Source of the DNA: Gemmatimonadota bacterium
Lineage (GTDB): Bacteria > Gemmatimonadota > Gemmatimonadetes > Gemmatimonadales > Gemmatimonadaceae
Direction: 5' to 3'
NCBI GenBank assembly: GCA_016871915.1
Contig: VHBP01000001.1
Coordinates: 1-64,000, forward strand
Length of the DNA stretch: 64,000 nucleotides
This document shows, one piece after another, positions 10,601 to 20,174 of this stretch. Below the pieces are notes generated by a model. That model was not told where the DNA came from. It was given only the letters and a program-made list of their open reading frames with translations, and made no database searches. Numbering within the stretch: position 1 is the first letter of the stretch; every line of letters starts with the position of its first letter. The position numbers and the translations under genes were made by a program.

Positions 10601-10619
10601 CCACGGGATATGTTGCAGC

Positions 10620-11747
10620 ATGCCATCCGATGGCCGCCGTTATCCCGACCCTAAGCGTTACGCCTGGCTTCTCGCCCTAGCGATCCCGCTCTCCCCGTTC
10701 GTGGCGGCGTTGCTCGCCCATGTGACGGGATCGACGGTCGCGTGGTACCTCGGGCCGATCGTCAGCTTCCTCGTGCTCCCCCTGCTCGACCTGTGGGTCG
10801 GCACCGATGCGACGAATTCCTCGGAACGCGTTCTCGCGCAACTCGAGGATGACCGCTACTACCGCTGGTGCACGATGGCGTTTCTCCCGCTGCAGTACGC
10901 CGGCGTGGTCGTCGCCTGTATGCTCTGGGCCTCCGGGAGCCTCTCCGTGGCCGACGCGCTCGGGCTCGCGCTGACGGTCGGTGTCGTCGCGGGGTTCGCG
11001 ATCAACGCGGCGCACGAACTAGGGCACAAACATGATACCGTCGAGCGCTGGTGCAGCCGTCTCGCCCTCGCGCAGAGCGCCTATGGGCACTTCTACATCG
11101 AGCACAACCGCGGGCATCATGTGCACGTGGCGACCCCTGTTGACCCGGCGAGCGCGCGGTACGGCGAAAGTTTCTACGCCTTCTGGCCGCGCACGGTGAT
11201 CGGGTCGTTGCGCTCCGCGCTTGCAATCGAGCGCGCGCGCCTCGCGAAGCTCGGGCGTAGTCAATGGACGGTCGCGAACGAGGTGGTGCAGGGCTGGGCG
11301 TTGACGGCCATCCTCGCGGGCGGACTCCTGCTCACCTTCGGGCCGATGATCGCGCCCTGGCTGGCGCTGCAGGCGGTGGTCGGGTTTACCTTGCTCGAGG
11401 CGATCAACTACCTCGAGCATTACGGACTCCTCCGCGAGCGACGCCCGGATGGGCGCTACGAACGCTGCGGGCACGTGCACAGCTGGGACAGCGATCATCT
11501 TGCATCGAACATTTTCCTCTTCCATCTGCAGCGCCACAGCGACCATCACATGCATCCCGCGCGTCGGTACCAGGCACTGCGGCATGTGACGGAGGCGCCA
11601 CGCCTCCCGCAGGGCTATGCGGCGATGGTCCTGCTGGCCTTCGTCCCGCCGCTTTGGCACCGTGTGATGGATCCGCGTCTGCTAGCGCATTACGGTGGGG
11701 ATACCTCCCTCACGAACCGAGGAATAGTCGGCGCCGCCAGCCCGTAG
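10620..11747 (+). CDS. alkB: Alkane 1-monooxygenase (AlkB-type membrane di-iron hydroxylase)
   Basis: HELGHK, EHNRGHH, NYLEHYG, LQRHSDHHMHP histidine boxes; internal ATG start. Confidence 0.9.
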   Translation: MPSDGRRYPDPKRYAWLLALAIPLSPFVAALLAHVTGSTVAWYLGPIVSFLVLPLLDLWVGTDATNSSERVLAQLEDDRYYRWCTMAFLPLQYAGVVVACMLWASGSLSVADALGLALTVGVVAGFAINAAHELGHKHDTVERWCSRLALAQSAYGHFYIEHNRGHHVHVATPVDPASARYGESFYAFWPRTVIGSLRSALAIERARLAKLGRSQWTVANEVVQGWALTAILAGGLLLTFGPMIAPWLALQAVVGFTLLEAINYLEHYGLLRERRPDGRYERCGHVHSWDSDHLASNIFLFHLQRHSDHHMHPARRYQALRHVTEAPRLPQGYAAMVLLAFVPPLWHRVMDPRLLAHYGGDTSLTNRGIVGAASP

Positions 11748-11784
11748 GACGCCACCTCACTCAAGCAGCTCATCGACCCCCCCC

Positions 11785-14700
11785 TCACATCGTCAGGTAG
11801 CGCCCCAGGAACTTTTGCACGCGGTCGAGCGCCTGCTTGAGCTCGGTCGCGAGTTCGCGCGAGAGCGCCTGCTGCGGCGCCGTCGGCGGGAAGTGCCCCG
11901 CATCGACGTTGCGCTGGAGGCCGCCGAGCCGCTCGGTCACGCGCGGCCCCTCGCTCCAGTAGGGGTAGTTCGCCGGCTTCGTGAGGGTTGTGATCAGCGT
12001 GTCGACCTCGGCCAGCTCCATCGTCAGTGACTTCACCACCGCGGCCCCCTCTTGGTTCGGGAGCGCCTCGGCCGCGCGGCGACGCGCTTCGAGCTCCCCC
12101 TTCCGCGCGTCGAGTGCGCGGAGGGTGTCATTCGCCTGCGAGACGAGGTCCCGCAACTGCATCGCGAGGTCGAACTGCGCGCTCAGCCCCTCAGGTGTGG
12201 TACGGGCGGTGGGATCGACGCGCACCGTCACCGGCTGCTCGAGCACCTGCGTTCCGATGGTGAGACGTACGGTGTAGCGGCCGGGGAGGGCGCGTGGCCC
12301 CCCCCCGCCGCCAAAGCTGCCCTCGCCATCATCCCCTAGGGCGACGTCCGCCGCGGGGGCACGCCGCGGGCGTGACGCCTCGTGCGCGAGGTCCCATGCG
12401 GTGGTGTTGATCCCCGCTGCGGTCGGGATCTTCGCGTACGTACGGATCACCCGCCCGGTCTCGTCGACGATCTCCAACTTCGACGGGGTCCCCGCCGCTG
12501 GCGCCGCTTTCAAATAGTAGCGTATGATGGCGCCATACGCCGGGTTCGGTCCGCGGAAGAGGTCGTCGCCGAGGGAGCCCTTGTTCATCTTGGTGGCGAA
12601 CCGCGTCGCCGTGCGCATCCCGAAGAGATAGGCCGGCTTCGCGGCCGCTGCGGCGAGCTCCTGGATCACCGAGGCGTCGTCGAGGATCCACGCCCCGCGG
12701 CCATGCGTCGCGACGATGAGGTCGTTCTCGCGCCCGTGCACGAGCACCTCGTGCACAGGGACGGCGGGCAGGTTGCCGCCGAGGCGGAACCAGTCACCGC
12801 CGCCGGTGACGCTCACGTAGAGCCCGATCTCCGTCCCCGCGTAGAGCACATTGGGATTCTTGGGATCCTCGCGTAGCACCTGGAGATACGCTCCCTCGGG
12901 GAGGTTCCCGGCTAGGCTCGTCCAGGTAGCGCCGCAGTCGGTGGTGCGGAAGGCGTATGGCTTGAGGTCGTCCATGAACTTCCGTTCGAAGGTCACGTAC
13001 GCCGTGCATGGGGCCCGGCGGCTCGCCTCGATATGGCTGACCACGGCTTCCGGTCCGACGCCGGGGATCCGCGCATCGACGCGGGCCCAGGTGCGCCCGC
13101 CGTCTCGCGTGAGCTGCACGAGGCCATCGTCGGTGCCGACCCAGAGGAGGCCCGCCTGCGCCGGCGATTCTGCCACGCTGTAGATGGTGTTGTAGAACTC
13201 GGCGGTCGTCGCCTCGAGCATCGCGGGACCGCCCGCCCACCCGTGCCGGGTGGTATCGTTCTTGGTGAGATCGCCCGAGATCGCGGTCCAGGTCCCACCG
13301 AAGTCAGTCGACTTGAAGAGCACCTGCGCGCCGAAGTAGAGCGTCTTGCCATCGTGAGGTGAGGCGACGACCGGCGCATTCCAGTTGAAGCGGTACTGCA
13401 GCTGATTCACCGGACCGCCGTCGTTGCGCCGCGGCTGCGGCGAGATGTCCTCCTGCTCCCGGGTCTGCATCCGCGTGCGGAAGACCATCCCGCCCTGCGC
13501 GTCGGTAACGTAGTAATCGGGGTCATCGGGGTGCGTCACCTGGTAGTAGCCATCCCCGTACGAGATGAGGTTCCAGTCGTCGACGAGGATACCGAGCGGG
13601 TCGCGCGTGCGGCTCGGGCCCACCCAGTTGCCGTTGTCCTGCAGGCCACCGCCGAGGAAGTAGAAGGGCTCCCGGTTGTCGGCGTGCAGTTGGTAGAACT
13701 GCGCGAGCACGAACTGGTTCGGGAAGCGCCACGTCTCGGCGCGGTCGTGCGAGACCGCGATGCCGCCGTCGTTCACCTGCCAGACGCGCGCGGGATCGGT
13801 CGGGTCGATCCACAGGCCATGATGGTCGCCGTGGATGCGCTGCGAGATGGTGCGGAAGGTCCGGCCACCATCGATCGAGACGGAGAGGTTGCAGGCGATC
13901 GCGTAGACACGGTCCGCGTCTACCGGATCGACGCGGAGATCGGAGTAGTAATAGCCGCGGCAGATCGTCTTGGCATCGTCGGAGACGCGGCGCCAGGTCT
14001 CGCCGTGGTCATCGCTCCGCCAGACGTAGCCCTCCTTGCGGGACTCGAGGATCGCGTAGACCGTGTTCGGGCTCGACGGAGCGACCTTCACTCCGATGCG
14101 GCCGATGAGCGCCGGGAGCCCGCCGCCGAGCTTCTTCCAGGTACGGCCCCCGTCGATCGACTTGTGGATGCCGCCCTGCTCGGAGCCTGAGCGGAAGGTC
14201 CACTGTTTGCGATCGAACTGCCACATCGCCGCATAGACGATGTTCGGGTTCACCGGGTCGATGTCGAGATCGGCGCACCCGTGGCGGTCGTCGGTGTAGA
14301 GGGTCTTGGTCCAGGAGGTGCCACCGTCGCGCGAGACGAAGACACCACGCTCCGCATTCGGCCCTGCCATATGGCCGACCGCGCAGACAAAGACCGTCTG
14401 CCGCTCGGTGGGGTGGACCATCACGCGCGCGATGTGCCGAGTGTCGGTGAGCCCAATGTTCGTCCAGGAGGTCCCGCCGTCGGTCGACTTGAAGACGCCG
14501 CGCCCAAAGGAGACCGAGTTGCGGACATTTCCTTCGCCGGTCCCGACATAGATCACCTGTGGATTACCGGGCTCGAGCGCGAGGTCGCCGATGGCGAGGG
14601 TCGACTGCCGGTCGAAGAGCGGGCTCCAGGTGGTCCCCGCGTTCGTGGTCTTCCAGGCGCCGCCGGCGGCCGTGCCGACGTAGACGAGGTTCGGGTTCCC

Positions 14701-14904
14701 CGGGACCCCCTCGATGTCGGTCGAACGGCCCATCATGTTTGCCGGCCCGACGTTTCGGAGGCTGAGGCGGGTGAGGGCGGTGGTGTCGACCATCGGGCGG
14801 GCCGACGCGACCGGCGCGATCCCGCGCTGGGCGGTGAGCGCGTGAGGGGCGAGCGCGGGGGCGAGGGCAGCGAGGACGGAGAGGAGGCGCAGGGGTCGGA
14901 GCAT
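11785..14904 (-). CDS. Large secreted BNR/sortilin-like beta-propeller protein (VPS10-type glycosyl hydrolase annotation)
   Basis: Repeated S-x-D-G-G-x-T-W Asp-box motifs; signal peptide MLRPLRLLSVLAALAPALAPHALTAQ at internal ATG 14904. Confidence 0.85.
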   Translation of the reverse strand: MLRPLRLLSVLAALAPALAPHALTAQRGIAPVASARPMVDTTALTRLSLRNVGPANMMGRSTDIEGVPGNPNLVYVGTAAGGAWKTTNAGTTWSPLFDRQSTLAIGDLALEPGNPQVIYVGTGEGNVRNSVSFGRGVFKSTDGGTSWTNIGLTDTRHIARVMVHPTERQTVFVCAVGHMAGPNAERGVFVSRDGGTSWTKTLYTDDRHGCADLDIDPVNPNIVYAAMWQFDRKQWTFRSGSEQGGIHKSIDGGRTWKKLGGGLPALIGRIGVKVAPSSPNTVYAILESRKEGYVWRSDDHGETWRRVSDDAKTICRGYYYSDLRVDPVDADRVYAIACNLSVSIDGGRTFRTISQRIHGDHHGLWIDPTDPARVWQVNDGGIAVSHDRAETWRFPNQFVLAQFYQLHADNREPFYFLGGGLQDNGNWVGPSRTRDPLGILVDDWNLISYGDGYYQVTHPDDPDYYVTDAQGGMVFRTRMQTREQEDISPQPRRNDGGPVNQLQYRFNWNAPVVASPHDGKTLYFGAQVLFKSTDFGGTWTAISGDLTKNDTTRHGWAGGPAMLEATTAEFYNTIYSVAESPAQAGLLWVGTDDGLVQLTRDGGRTWARVDARIPGVGPEAVVSHIEASRRAPCTAYVTFERKFMDDLKPYAFRTTDCGATWTSLAGNLPEGAYLQVLREDPKNPNVLYAGTEIGLYVSVTGGGDWFRLGGNLPAVPVHEVLVHGRENDLIVATHGRGAWILDDASVIQELAAAAAKPAYLFGMRTATRFATKMNKGSLGDDLFRGPNPAYGAIIRYYLKAAPAAGTPSKLEIVDETGRVIRTYAKIPTAAGINTTAWDLAHEASRPRRAPAADVALGDDGEGSFGGGGGPRALPGRYTVRLTIGTQVLEQPVTVRVDPTARTTPEGLSAQFDLAMQLRDLVSQANDTLRALDARKGELEARRRAAEALPNQEGAAVVKSLTMELAEVDTLITTLTKPANYPYWSEGPRVTERLGGLQRNVDAGHFPPTAPQQALSRELATELKQALDRVQKFLGRYLTM

Positions 14905-15147
14905 GGTAGAGCCCGGTCGAGGAGGGGAGGGGAGCGGCAACAGCGAGGGCACGATCCCTCGCGACGCGTGGACACCAATGCCCGCGACGTCAAGATGGTC
15001 GTCTGTCTCTAAAATATCGCATGACGGGCGCGAACGAGGGGGTCGCCGGGAGCGTGAGTGGAGCGTCGGGCGGGTCGATGGTCCATATTTGGTCGTCCCC
15101 ATTCCTCCCCATCTTCCTGCCGTTGAGCGAGCATCCGCCACGTCGGA

Positions 15148-15924
15148 GTGACCCCGATGAACGACCGTCCCTGGATCCTCGCCGAACAAGCCCTCCCCTC
15201 GGTCCGTGCCGCGGGCTACCAGGTCGCCGTCCTCCCCTGGGGCGCAACCGAACCTCACAACCATCATCTGCCGTATGGCACCGACACAATCGAATGTGAT
15301 GTGCTGGCGGCAGAATCGGCGCGCCTCGCCTGGGCACGCGGCGCGCGCGTCGCGGTGCTCCCAACTGTCCCCTTCGGCGTGAACACCACCCAGCTCGACC
15401 TCCCGCTCACGCTCAACATGAATCCCACGACGCAGCTCGCGCTGCTGCGCGATCTCGTGCAGGCGCTCGAGGAGCAGGGGATCCGGCGGCTACTGATTTT
15501 CAATGGCCATGGCGGGAACGACTTCAAGTGGATGATCCGGGAATTGCAGCCGACCACCGCGGTCTTCCTCTGCACGCTCAACTGGTGGCAGGTAGTCGAT
15601 GCGCGCCCCTTCTTCACCGACCTCGGCGACCACGCGGGGGAGTTGGAGACGAGTGTGATGCAGGGGATCGCGCCGGCGCTCGTGCGGCCCCTCACCGAGG
15701 CAGGGGATGGGCGGGCACGCCCCTGGCGCGTCGCCGCCTTTCGAGAAGGGTGGGCCTGGGCGCCGCGCCGGTGGACGCAGGTGACGCGCGACACGGGGAT
15801 CGGGGACCCGCGCGCGGCGACTCCAGAGAGGGGCGTGGCCTTCCGCGATGCCGTCTGTGAGACGATCGCGGGGTTCCTGGTGGAGCTTGCGCAGCTCGAT
15901 CCCAGCGATCTCTACGGCCCCTGA
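15148..15924 (+). CDS. Creatininase family protein
   Basis: GATEPHNHHLPYGTDTI, NGHGGND, GDHAGELETS; second ATG at 15157 possible. Confidence 0.92.
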   Translation: MTPMNDRPWILAEQALPSVRAAGYQVAVLPWGATEPHNHHLPYGTDTIECDVLAAESARLAWARGARVAVLPTVPFGVNTTQLDLPLTLNMNPTTQLALLRDLVQALEEQGIRRLLIFNGHGGNDFKWMIRELQPTTAVFLCTLNWWQVVDARPFFTDLGDHAGELETSVMQGIAPALVRPLTEAGDGRARPWRVAAFREGWAWAPRRWTQVTRDTGIGDPRAATPERGVAFRDAVCETIAGFLVELAQLDPSDLYGP

Positions 15925-15970
15925 GCGGACTAACTGGCATGGCGGGCCGCAGGCGGCGACCTTTGATGTG

Positions 15971-18874
15971 ATGCGCGTCCCCCTCATTCGCCTCGGTCTT
16001 CTCCTCGCCTGCATCGTCGGCCTGCCGCCCGCGGGCGGGGCCCAGACCCAGCCGCCCACCGCCCCACGCGTCTCGGTGCTCTACACCGGACGGAGCCTTG
16101 GCGCCCTTGGGGCGAGGCGTCAACAGGACGAGCACGAGCTCCTCACCGAGCAGGCGCACGCTGAGGGGATCACCTTCTCGCTGGTGAGCCATTTGGCGTG
16201 GCGCGTGCCAGGGATAGTCATCTTCCTCCCCGGGGCGGAGCCGGAGGGCGAGGAGCTCAAGTGGGCGCTCGCAAATCGTGCCTCTGCGGAGCGTGTCGAC
16301 CGGGTGCGCGCCCTGCGATCCGAGAACGGGGTGCTGCTCCAGGACCCCTGGCAACCCGGCCCCGATCTCCTCGGGATGTTGCTGCGGAATCCGCGGCAGC
16401 GACTCGATTTCGCCGATATTGTTCCGGCGACACTCACGGTCTCGCGGCTGCGGCAACCGGGCGGGAACCGAATCATCATCGTCGAGGAGGCCGGCGCGAT
16501 CTGGCCCACTGATGCGCGCGCTTGGCAGCTCGGGGTGATGAACCGGATCGATTTGCTCGAGTCCCGCGTCTTCGAACTCCCGATGAACATCGGCGGGGTA
16601 GGGCCTCGTGCGACGCTGATGCGCCGTTTCGCTGAGGAGACGATGCGACAGGGGGGGGCGGTAGTGCGCATCGACCTCGGGCACCAGCGCGGCGAGCTGA
16701 ACGTGGCCCCGGCGCGGCGGGCGATGCTCGACTTTACCGCGCTGCAGGCGATGGAGGTGACGGCGGTCGTACCGTACGAGTTCGAGCTCTCGCTCGGTGT
16801 GGAGGGGCTCGCCACCTTGCGAGACTCCTTTCCGGAGGTCGCCTTGGTCTCCGTTAACCTCCGCCCGTCCAAGCCGGGCCTCGTGGTCCCGCACCGCATC
16901 GTCACGCGCGACGGGGTGCGCGTGGGGCTGATTGGGGTGACCAATCCCGCGGTCCGCGAGCGGTTGCCGCGCGCGCGACTCGGCGACTTCATCATCGACG
17001 CCCCCGTTCCCGCGGTGCAGCGCGAGGTCGCGGCGCTCCGCGAGCGCGGGGTCGAGGCGATCGTCGTCCTGTCGAATCTCGATCCCGCCCTCAACGCGCA
17101 GATCGCGAGTGAGATCCGTGGCGTGGACGCGATCCTCGCTGATATGCCGGTGCGGTGGGCCCCCGAGGTGATGCGGACGCGGGTTGAGCTCCCGGAGCGC
17201 CCGAATGTGCGCCCCGGGACCCCCGCCTTCGTCGCGCGCGGCGTGGCGAACGGGCTGGCGGTCGGGAAGCTCGATCTCGAGTTCCAACGGACCGTTGAGG
17301 GGCGCGTCGCCCTCGCGGCGGTGGAGCATCGCCATGAGCGGGTGAACGACCGGACCCCGGCCGACACCGCGCTGATGGCTCGGCTCTTCACGATGGCGGC
17401 GGTCCAGCGTCTCCCCCGAGGCGAGCTGCTCGTGCCCTCCTTCACCGATCTCCTCGATCGGCATCAGGACATCGGGGGGGAACGGGAGGAGGCGCGCGGG
17501 CGGATTACCAAGCCGCTCTGGGAGGAGTTCATGGCGCGCGTGCTGCGGGTCCGCGGCGAGGCCGAGGTCGCCGTCCTCCCCCGACTCGACCAGTTCCCGC
17601 CGCTGATCGGCAAGCTGTACGAGGAGGAGATCCAGGAGTGGATTTTCAGCGAGGACCGCCTTGTGATTCTCGACCTCTCTGGGGGTGACCTTAAGGCGCT
17701 TTTGCGCTCCGATGCGCGCGGGGAGTTGGTGAGCAACGGGATCGACTTGGCGACGAATACCGTCTTGGGGCATCCCATCCGCGACAACGTGCTCTATCGC
17801 GTGGCGACGACTGACGTCCTGGTCGATGGGGCCCGGGCCGGATTCTTCACCCGGGCCCTGCGGGCACGTAGGCGCTTCACCACCGACTCCACCGGGACCT
17901 ATCACCCCGCAGTAGTAGGGGCCGACGTCACGATGCGGGACCTCCTCCTCGCCGAGCTCCGGCGCATCCGTCGCGTCTCCAAGGGGGACTCGCAGATCGA
18001 CTCGGTGGCGGCGTGGATGCGTCCCGACCCCGCCTTCGTCCCCCTCACCACCCTCGCCTTCGAGCGTCCGACGCTCTCGCTGCTCGTCAACGACGTCGCG
18101 GGGAACGAGGGGTATGGCACCGTCCCCGAGAGCCGCATCCGCTCGCAGGATGCTTGGGTGATCGCCTTGGGGGGACGGCTCGTCCTGTCGCGGGCGATGC
18201 CGACCGCGGTGACCGACTATGGCCTCACCGTGGCCTATGGGCGACAGACGGTGACCGCTGACGGTTCCTCTGATGCCTCGGAGACTGCCGACGACATCCG
18301 GCTCGATGCCACTTATCGCCCGACGCTCTCGGGCGAGGGGTGGCTGGGACGCCTCTTTCCCTTCGCGCGCGGCGAGCTCGATACCGAATTCTCACCGACG
18401 GAGAACCGCGTCACCCAGCAGAGGAATCCGCGTCAGCAGGTGGTGCGTGCCCTCGGGGGCGTGCTGATGCCCGCGAACGGGCGCTGGCCTCGCCGGGAGG
18501 CCTCCCTCGCGGTCGAGAACGACTTCGGTCAGCCGAATGTGCAGGTGGGTGTGCAGTCGCGTGTCGAGTATCTGCGGCCGGTGGGGAAGGCGCCGCTGCC
18601 GGGGACGGCGCCGATGACCTATCGCCTGCGTAACGACCTCACCTATCTCCTCCCGGCGCGCCGCGACAACGCCACGCAGCTCGCCCTCCGATATAACCAG
18701 ATCCATGATCTGGTGATCCCGCTCGCGAGCGAGCTCTCCCTCTCGGTGACCGCGGACCTCTTCGTCTTCCAGGGGAAGGTGAAGGCGACGCGGGGGATCG
18801 GGACCAACTCTCAGCTCCGCGTGGGGCTGACCTACGACCGGATCTGGAAGCCGCGCTACCAGCCCTTCTTCTAA
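15971..18874 (+). CDS. UshA/5'-nucleotidase-like protein with substituted metallophosphatase motifs and a putative C-terminal outer-membrane region
   Basis: Signal peptide; AVVRIDLGHQRGE...AVVPYEFELSLGVEGL...VSVNLR...DGVRVGLIGVTNP; C-terminal beta-rich segment ending ...LTYDRIWKPRYQPFF. Confidence 0.7.
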   Translation: MRVPLIRLGLLLACIVGLPPAGGAQTQPPTAPRVSVLYTGRSLGALGARRQQDEHELLTEQAHAEGITFSLVSHLAWRVPGIVIFLPGAEPEGEELKWALANRASAERVDRVRALRSENGVLLQDPWQPGPDLLGMLLRNPRQRLDFADIVPATLTVSRLRQPGGNRIIIVEEAGAIWPTDARAWQLGVMNRIDLLESRVFELPMNIGGVGPRATLMRRFAEETMRQGGAVVRIDLGHQRGELNVAPARRAMLDFTALQAMEVTAVVPYEFELSLGVEGLATLRDSFPEVALVSVNLRPSKPGLVVPHRIVTRDGVRVGLIGVTNPAVRERLPRARLGDFIIDAPVPAVQREVAALRERGVEAIVVLSNLDPALNAQIASEIRGVDAILADMPVRWAPEVMRTRVELPERPNVRPGTPAFVARGVANGLAVGKLDLEFQRTVEGRVALAAVEHRHERVNDRTPADTALMARLFTMAAVQRLPRGELLVPSFTDLLDRHQDIGGEREEARGRITKPLWEEFMARVLRVRGEAEVAVLPRLDQFPPLIGKLYEEEIQEWIFSEDRLVILDLSGGDLKALLRSDARGELVSNGIDLATNTVLGHPIRDNVLYRVATTDVLVDGARAGFFTRALRARRRFTTDSTGTYHPAVVGADVTMRDLLLAELRRIRRVSKGDSQIDSVAAWMRPDPAFVPLTTLAFERPTLSLLVNDVAGNEGYGTVPESRIRSQDAWVIALGGRLVLSRAMPTAVTDYGLTVAYGRQTVTADGSSDASETADDIRLDATYRPTLSGEGWLGRLFPFARGELDTEFSPTENRVTQQRNPRQQVVRALGGVLMPANGRWPRREASLAVENDFGQPNVQVGVQSRVEYLRPVGKAPLPGTAPMTYRLRNDLTYLLPARRDNATQLALRYNQIHDLVIPLASELSLSVTADLFVFQGKVKATRGIGTNSQLRVGLTYDRIWKPRYQPFF

Positions 18875-18890
18875 CGCGCGCGGGGCTGAC

Positions 18891-19183
18891 TCAGGCGCCT
18901 CGAAACCCGCTCCGCGCCATTAGGTTCACGAGCGCCACGATCGAGCCGACGGCGAGGCGCCCCTTCATTCGATCCTTGTGGAGGGCCACGGTGCGCTCGG
19001 TGATCCCGAGGCACTGGCCGATCTCGCGCGCGGTCATTCCATTGGCGACGAGTGCGAGGAGCTCCTCGCACTCGTCGCCATGCCGAGGACCGTGGTTCAG
19101 GTCCCGGCGTGATAGGCGAAGACGTCGAGGAGGAGCTGGTGCTCGTCAGCGACCAGGACGTTCGGGAGGTCCGTGGTCGGCTG
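18891..19183 (-). pseudogene. Remnant LuxR/NarL-type response regulator
   Basis: Receiver-domain start TDLPNVLVADEHQLLLDVFAYHAGT* followed by out-of-frame intact HTH: GDECEELLALVANGMTAREIGQCLGITERTVALHKDRMKGRLAVGSIVALVNLMARSGFRGA*. Confidence 0.8.
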
Positions 19184-19280
19184 CTAGGCGGGGAGGGTCC
19201 GGGCGCTCATCGGGAGAGCGAAATCAAACAGGTGAGAACTACGCCCCGTCACTAGCAGAGCTGATAGGGTCTGGTGGGCC

Positions 19281-20174
19281 TCACCCGGCGAAGAGCCGCA
19301 CCGCCTCCGCCAGATGGCGCATCGGGATCCCGGTGGGGATGAACTCATGAGCCACATACCCCTGGAACCCCGTCCCGGCGATCGCCCGCGCGATCCGACC
19401 GTAATTCAGCTCCTGGGTCTCATCGAGCTCGTGCCGCCCCGGCACCCCCGCGGTGTGGTAGTGCCCGATGTAGGGGGCGTAGCGCTCGATCGTGCGCACG
19501 ACATCCCCCTCCATGATCTGCATGTGGTAGATGTCGTAGAGGAGCCTGAAGCGCTCCGACCCTAACGCCTCGGCGAGCGCAACGCCGAAGGTCGTGCGGT
19601 CGGCCTGATAGTCGGCGTGGTCGACCTTGCTGTTGAGGAGCTCCATCACGATGGTGACGCCGAGGTGCTCCGCCGTGGTGAGGATGCGCCGGAGGCCGCG
19701 GACGCAGTTTCGGATCCCTTCGCCGTCGCTCTGGCCGCGCCGGTTCCCGGAGAAGACAATCATCTGTGGGATCCCCGCCTTCGCGATCAACGGGAGGAGG
19801 CGCTCGCTCTCCGCCACGAGAGTGTCGTGCCGCTTGGGGTCGTTCCAGCCGTCGGGGATCGGCCCCGGGCCGTTGGCAATCGCGCAGCGGAGCCCGTGGC
19901 GCGCGGGGACGTCCCATTCGTTCTCACTGAGCAGATCGATCCCTTGCACCCCGACGCGCCTTGCATCGAGGCAGAGCTGGTCGAGCGGGAGATTCGAGAA
20001 GCACCAGCGCGCGACGCTCTGTCGGTAGGTGGGGGCGAAGGGAGGGAGGGGGTCCGTCGCGTCTGGGGCGCGCTCGGGCATGGTCGCGCTGGTGGCGTGC
20101 AGCGTCGCGGGGAGCCCTGCCGCGGCGAGGGCCGCCGCCCCACGCGTGATCGCGTCACGTCGGGAGACTGTCAT
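19281..20174 (-). CDS. Xylose isomerase-like TIM barrel protein (hydroxypyruvate isomerase-like), Tat-type signal
   Basis: SRRDAITRGAAAL signal; GVTIVMELLNSKVDHADYQADRTTFGVAL, LLYDIYHMQIMEGDVVRTI. Confidence 0.85.
   Translation of the reverse strand: MTVSRRDAITRGAAALAAAGLPATLHATSATMPERAPDATDPLPPFAPTYRQSVARWCFSNLPLDQLCLDARRVGVQGIDLLSENEWDVPARHGLRCAIANGPGPIPDGWNDPKRHDTLVAESERLLPLIAKAGIPQMIVFSGNRRGQSDGEGIRNCVRGLRRILTTAEHLGVTIVMELLNSKVDHADYQADRTTFGVALAEALGSERFRLLYDIYHMQIMEGDVVRTIERYAPYIGHYHTAGVPGRHELDETQELNYGRIARAIAGTGFQGYVAHEFIPTGIPMRHLAEAVRLFAG

Noticed and set aside
15692-17905. 737-aa minus-strand ORF antisense to the 5'-nucleotidase-like gene
   Set aside because: Low-complexity antisense shadow frame; no signal peptide or recognisable domain
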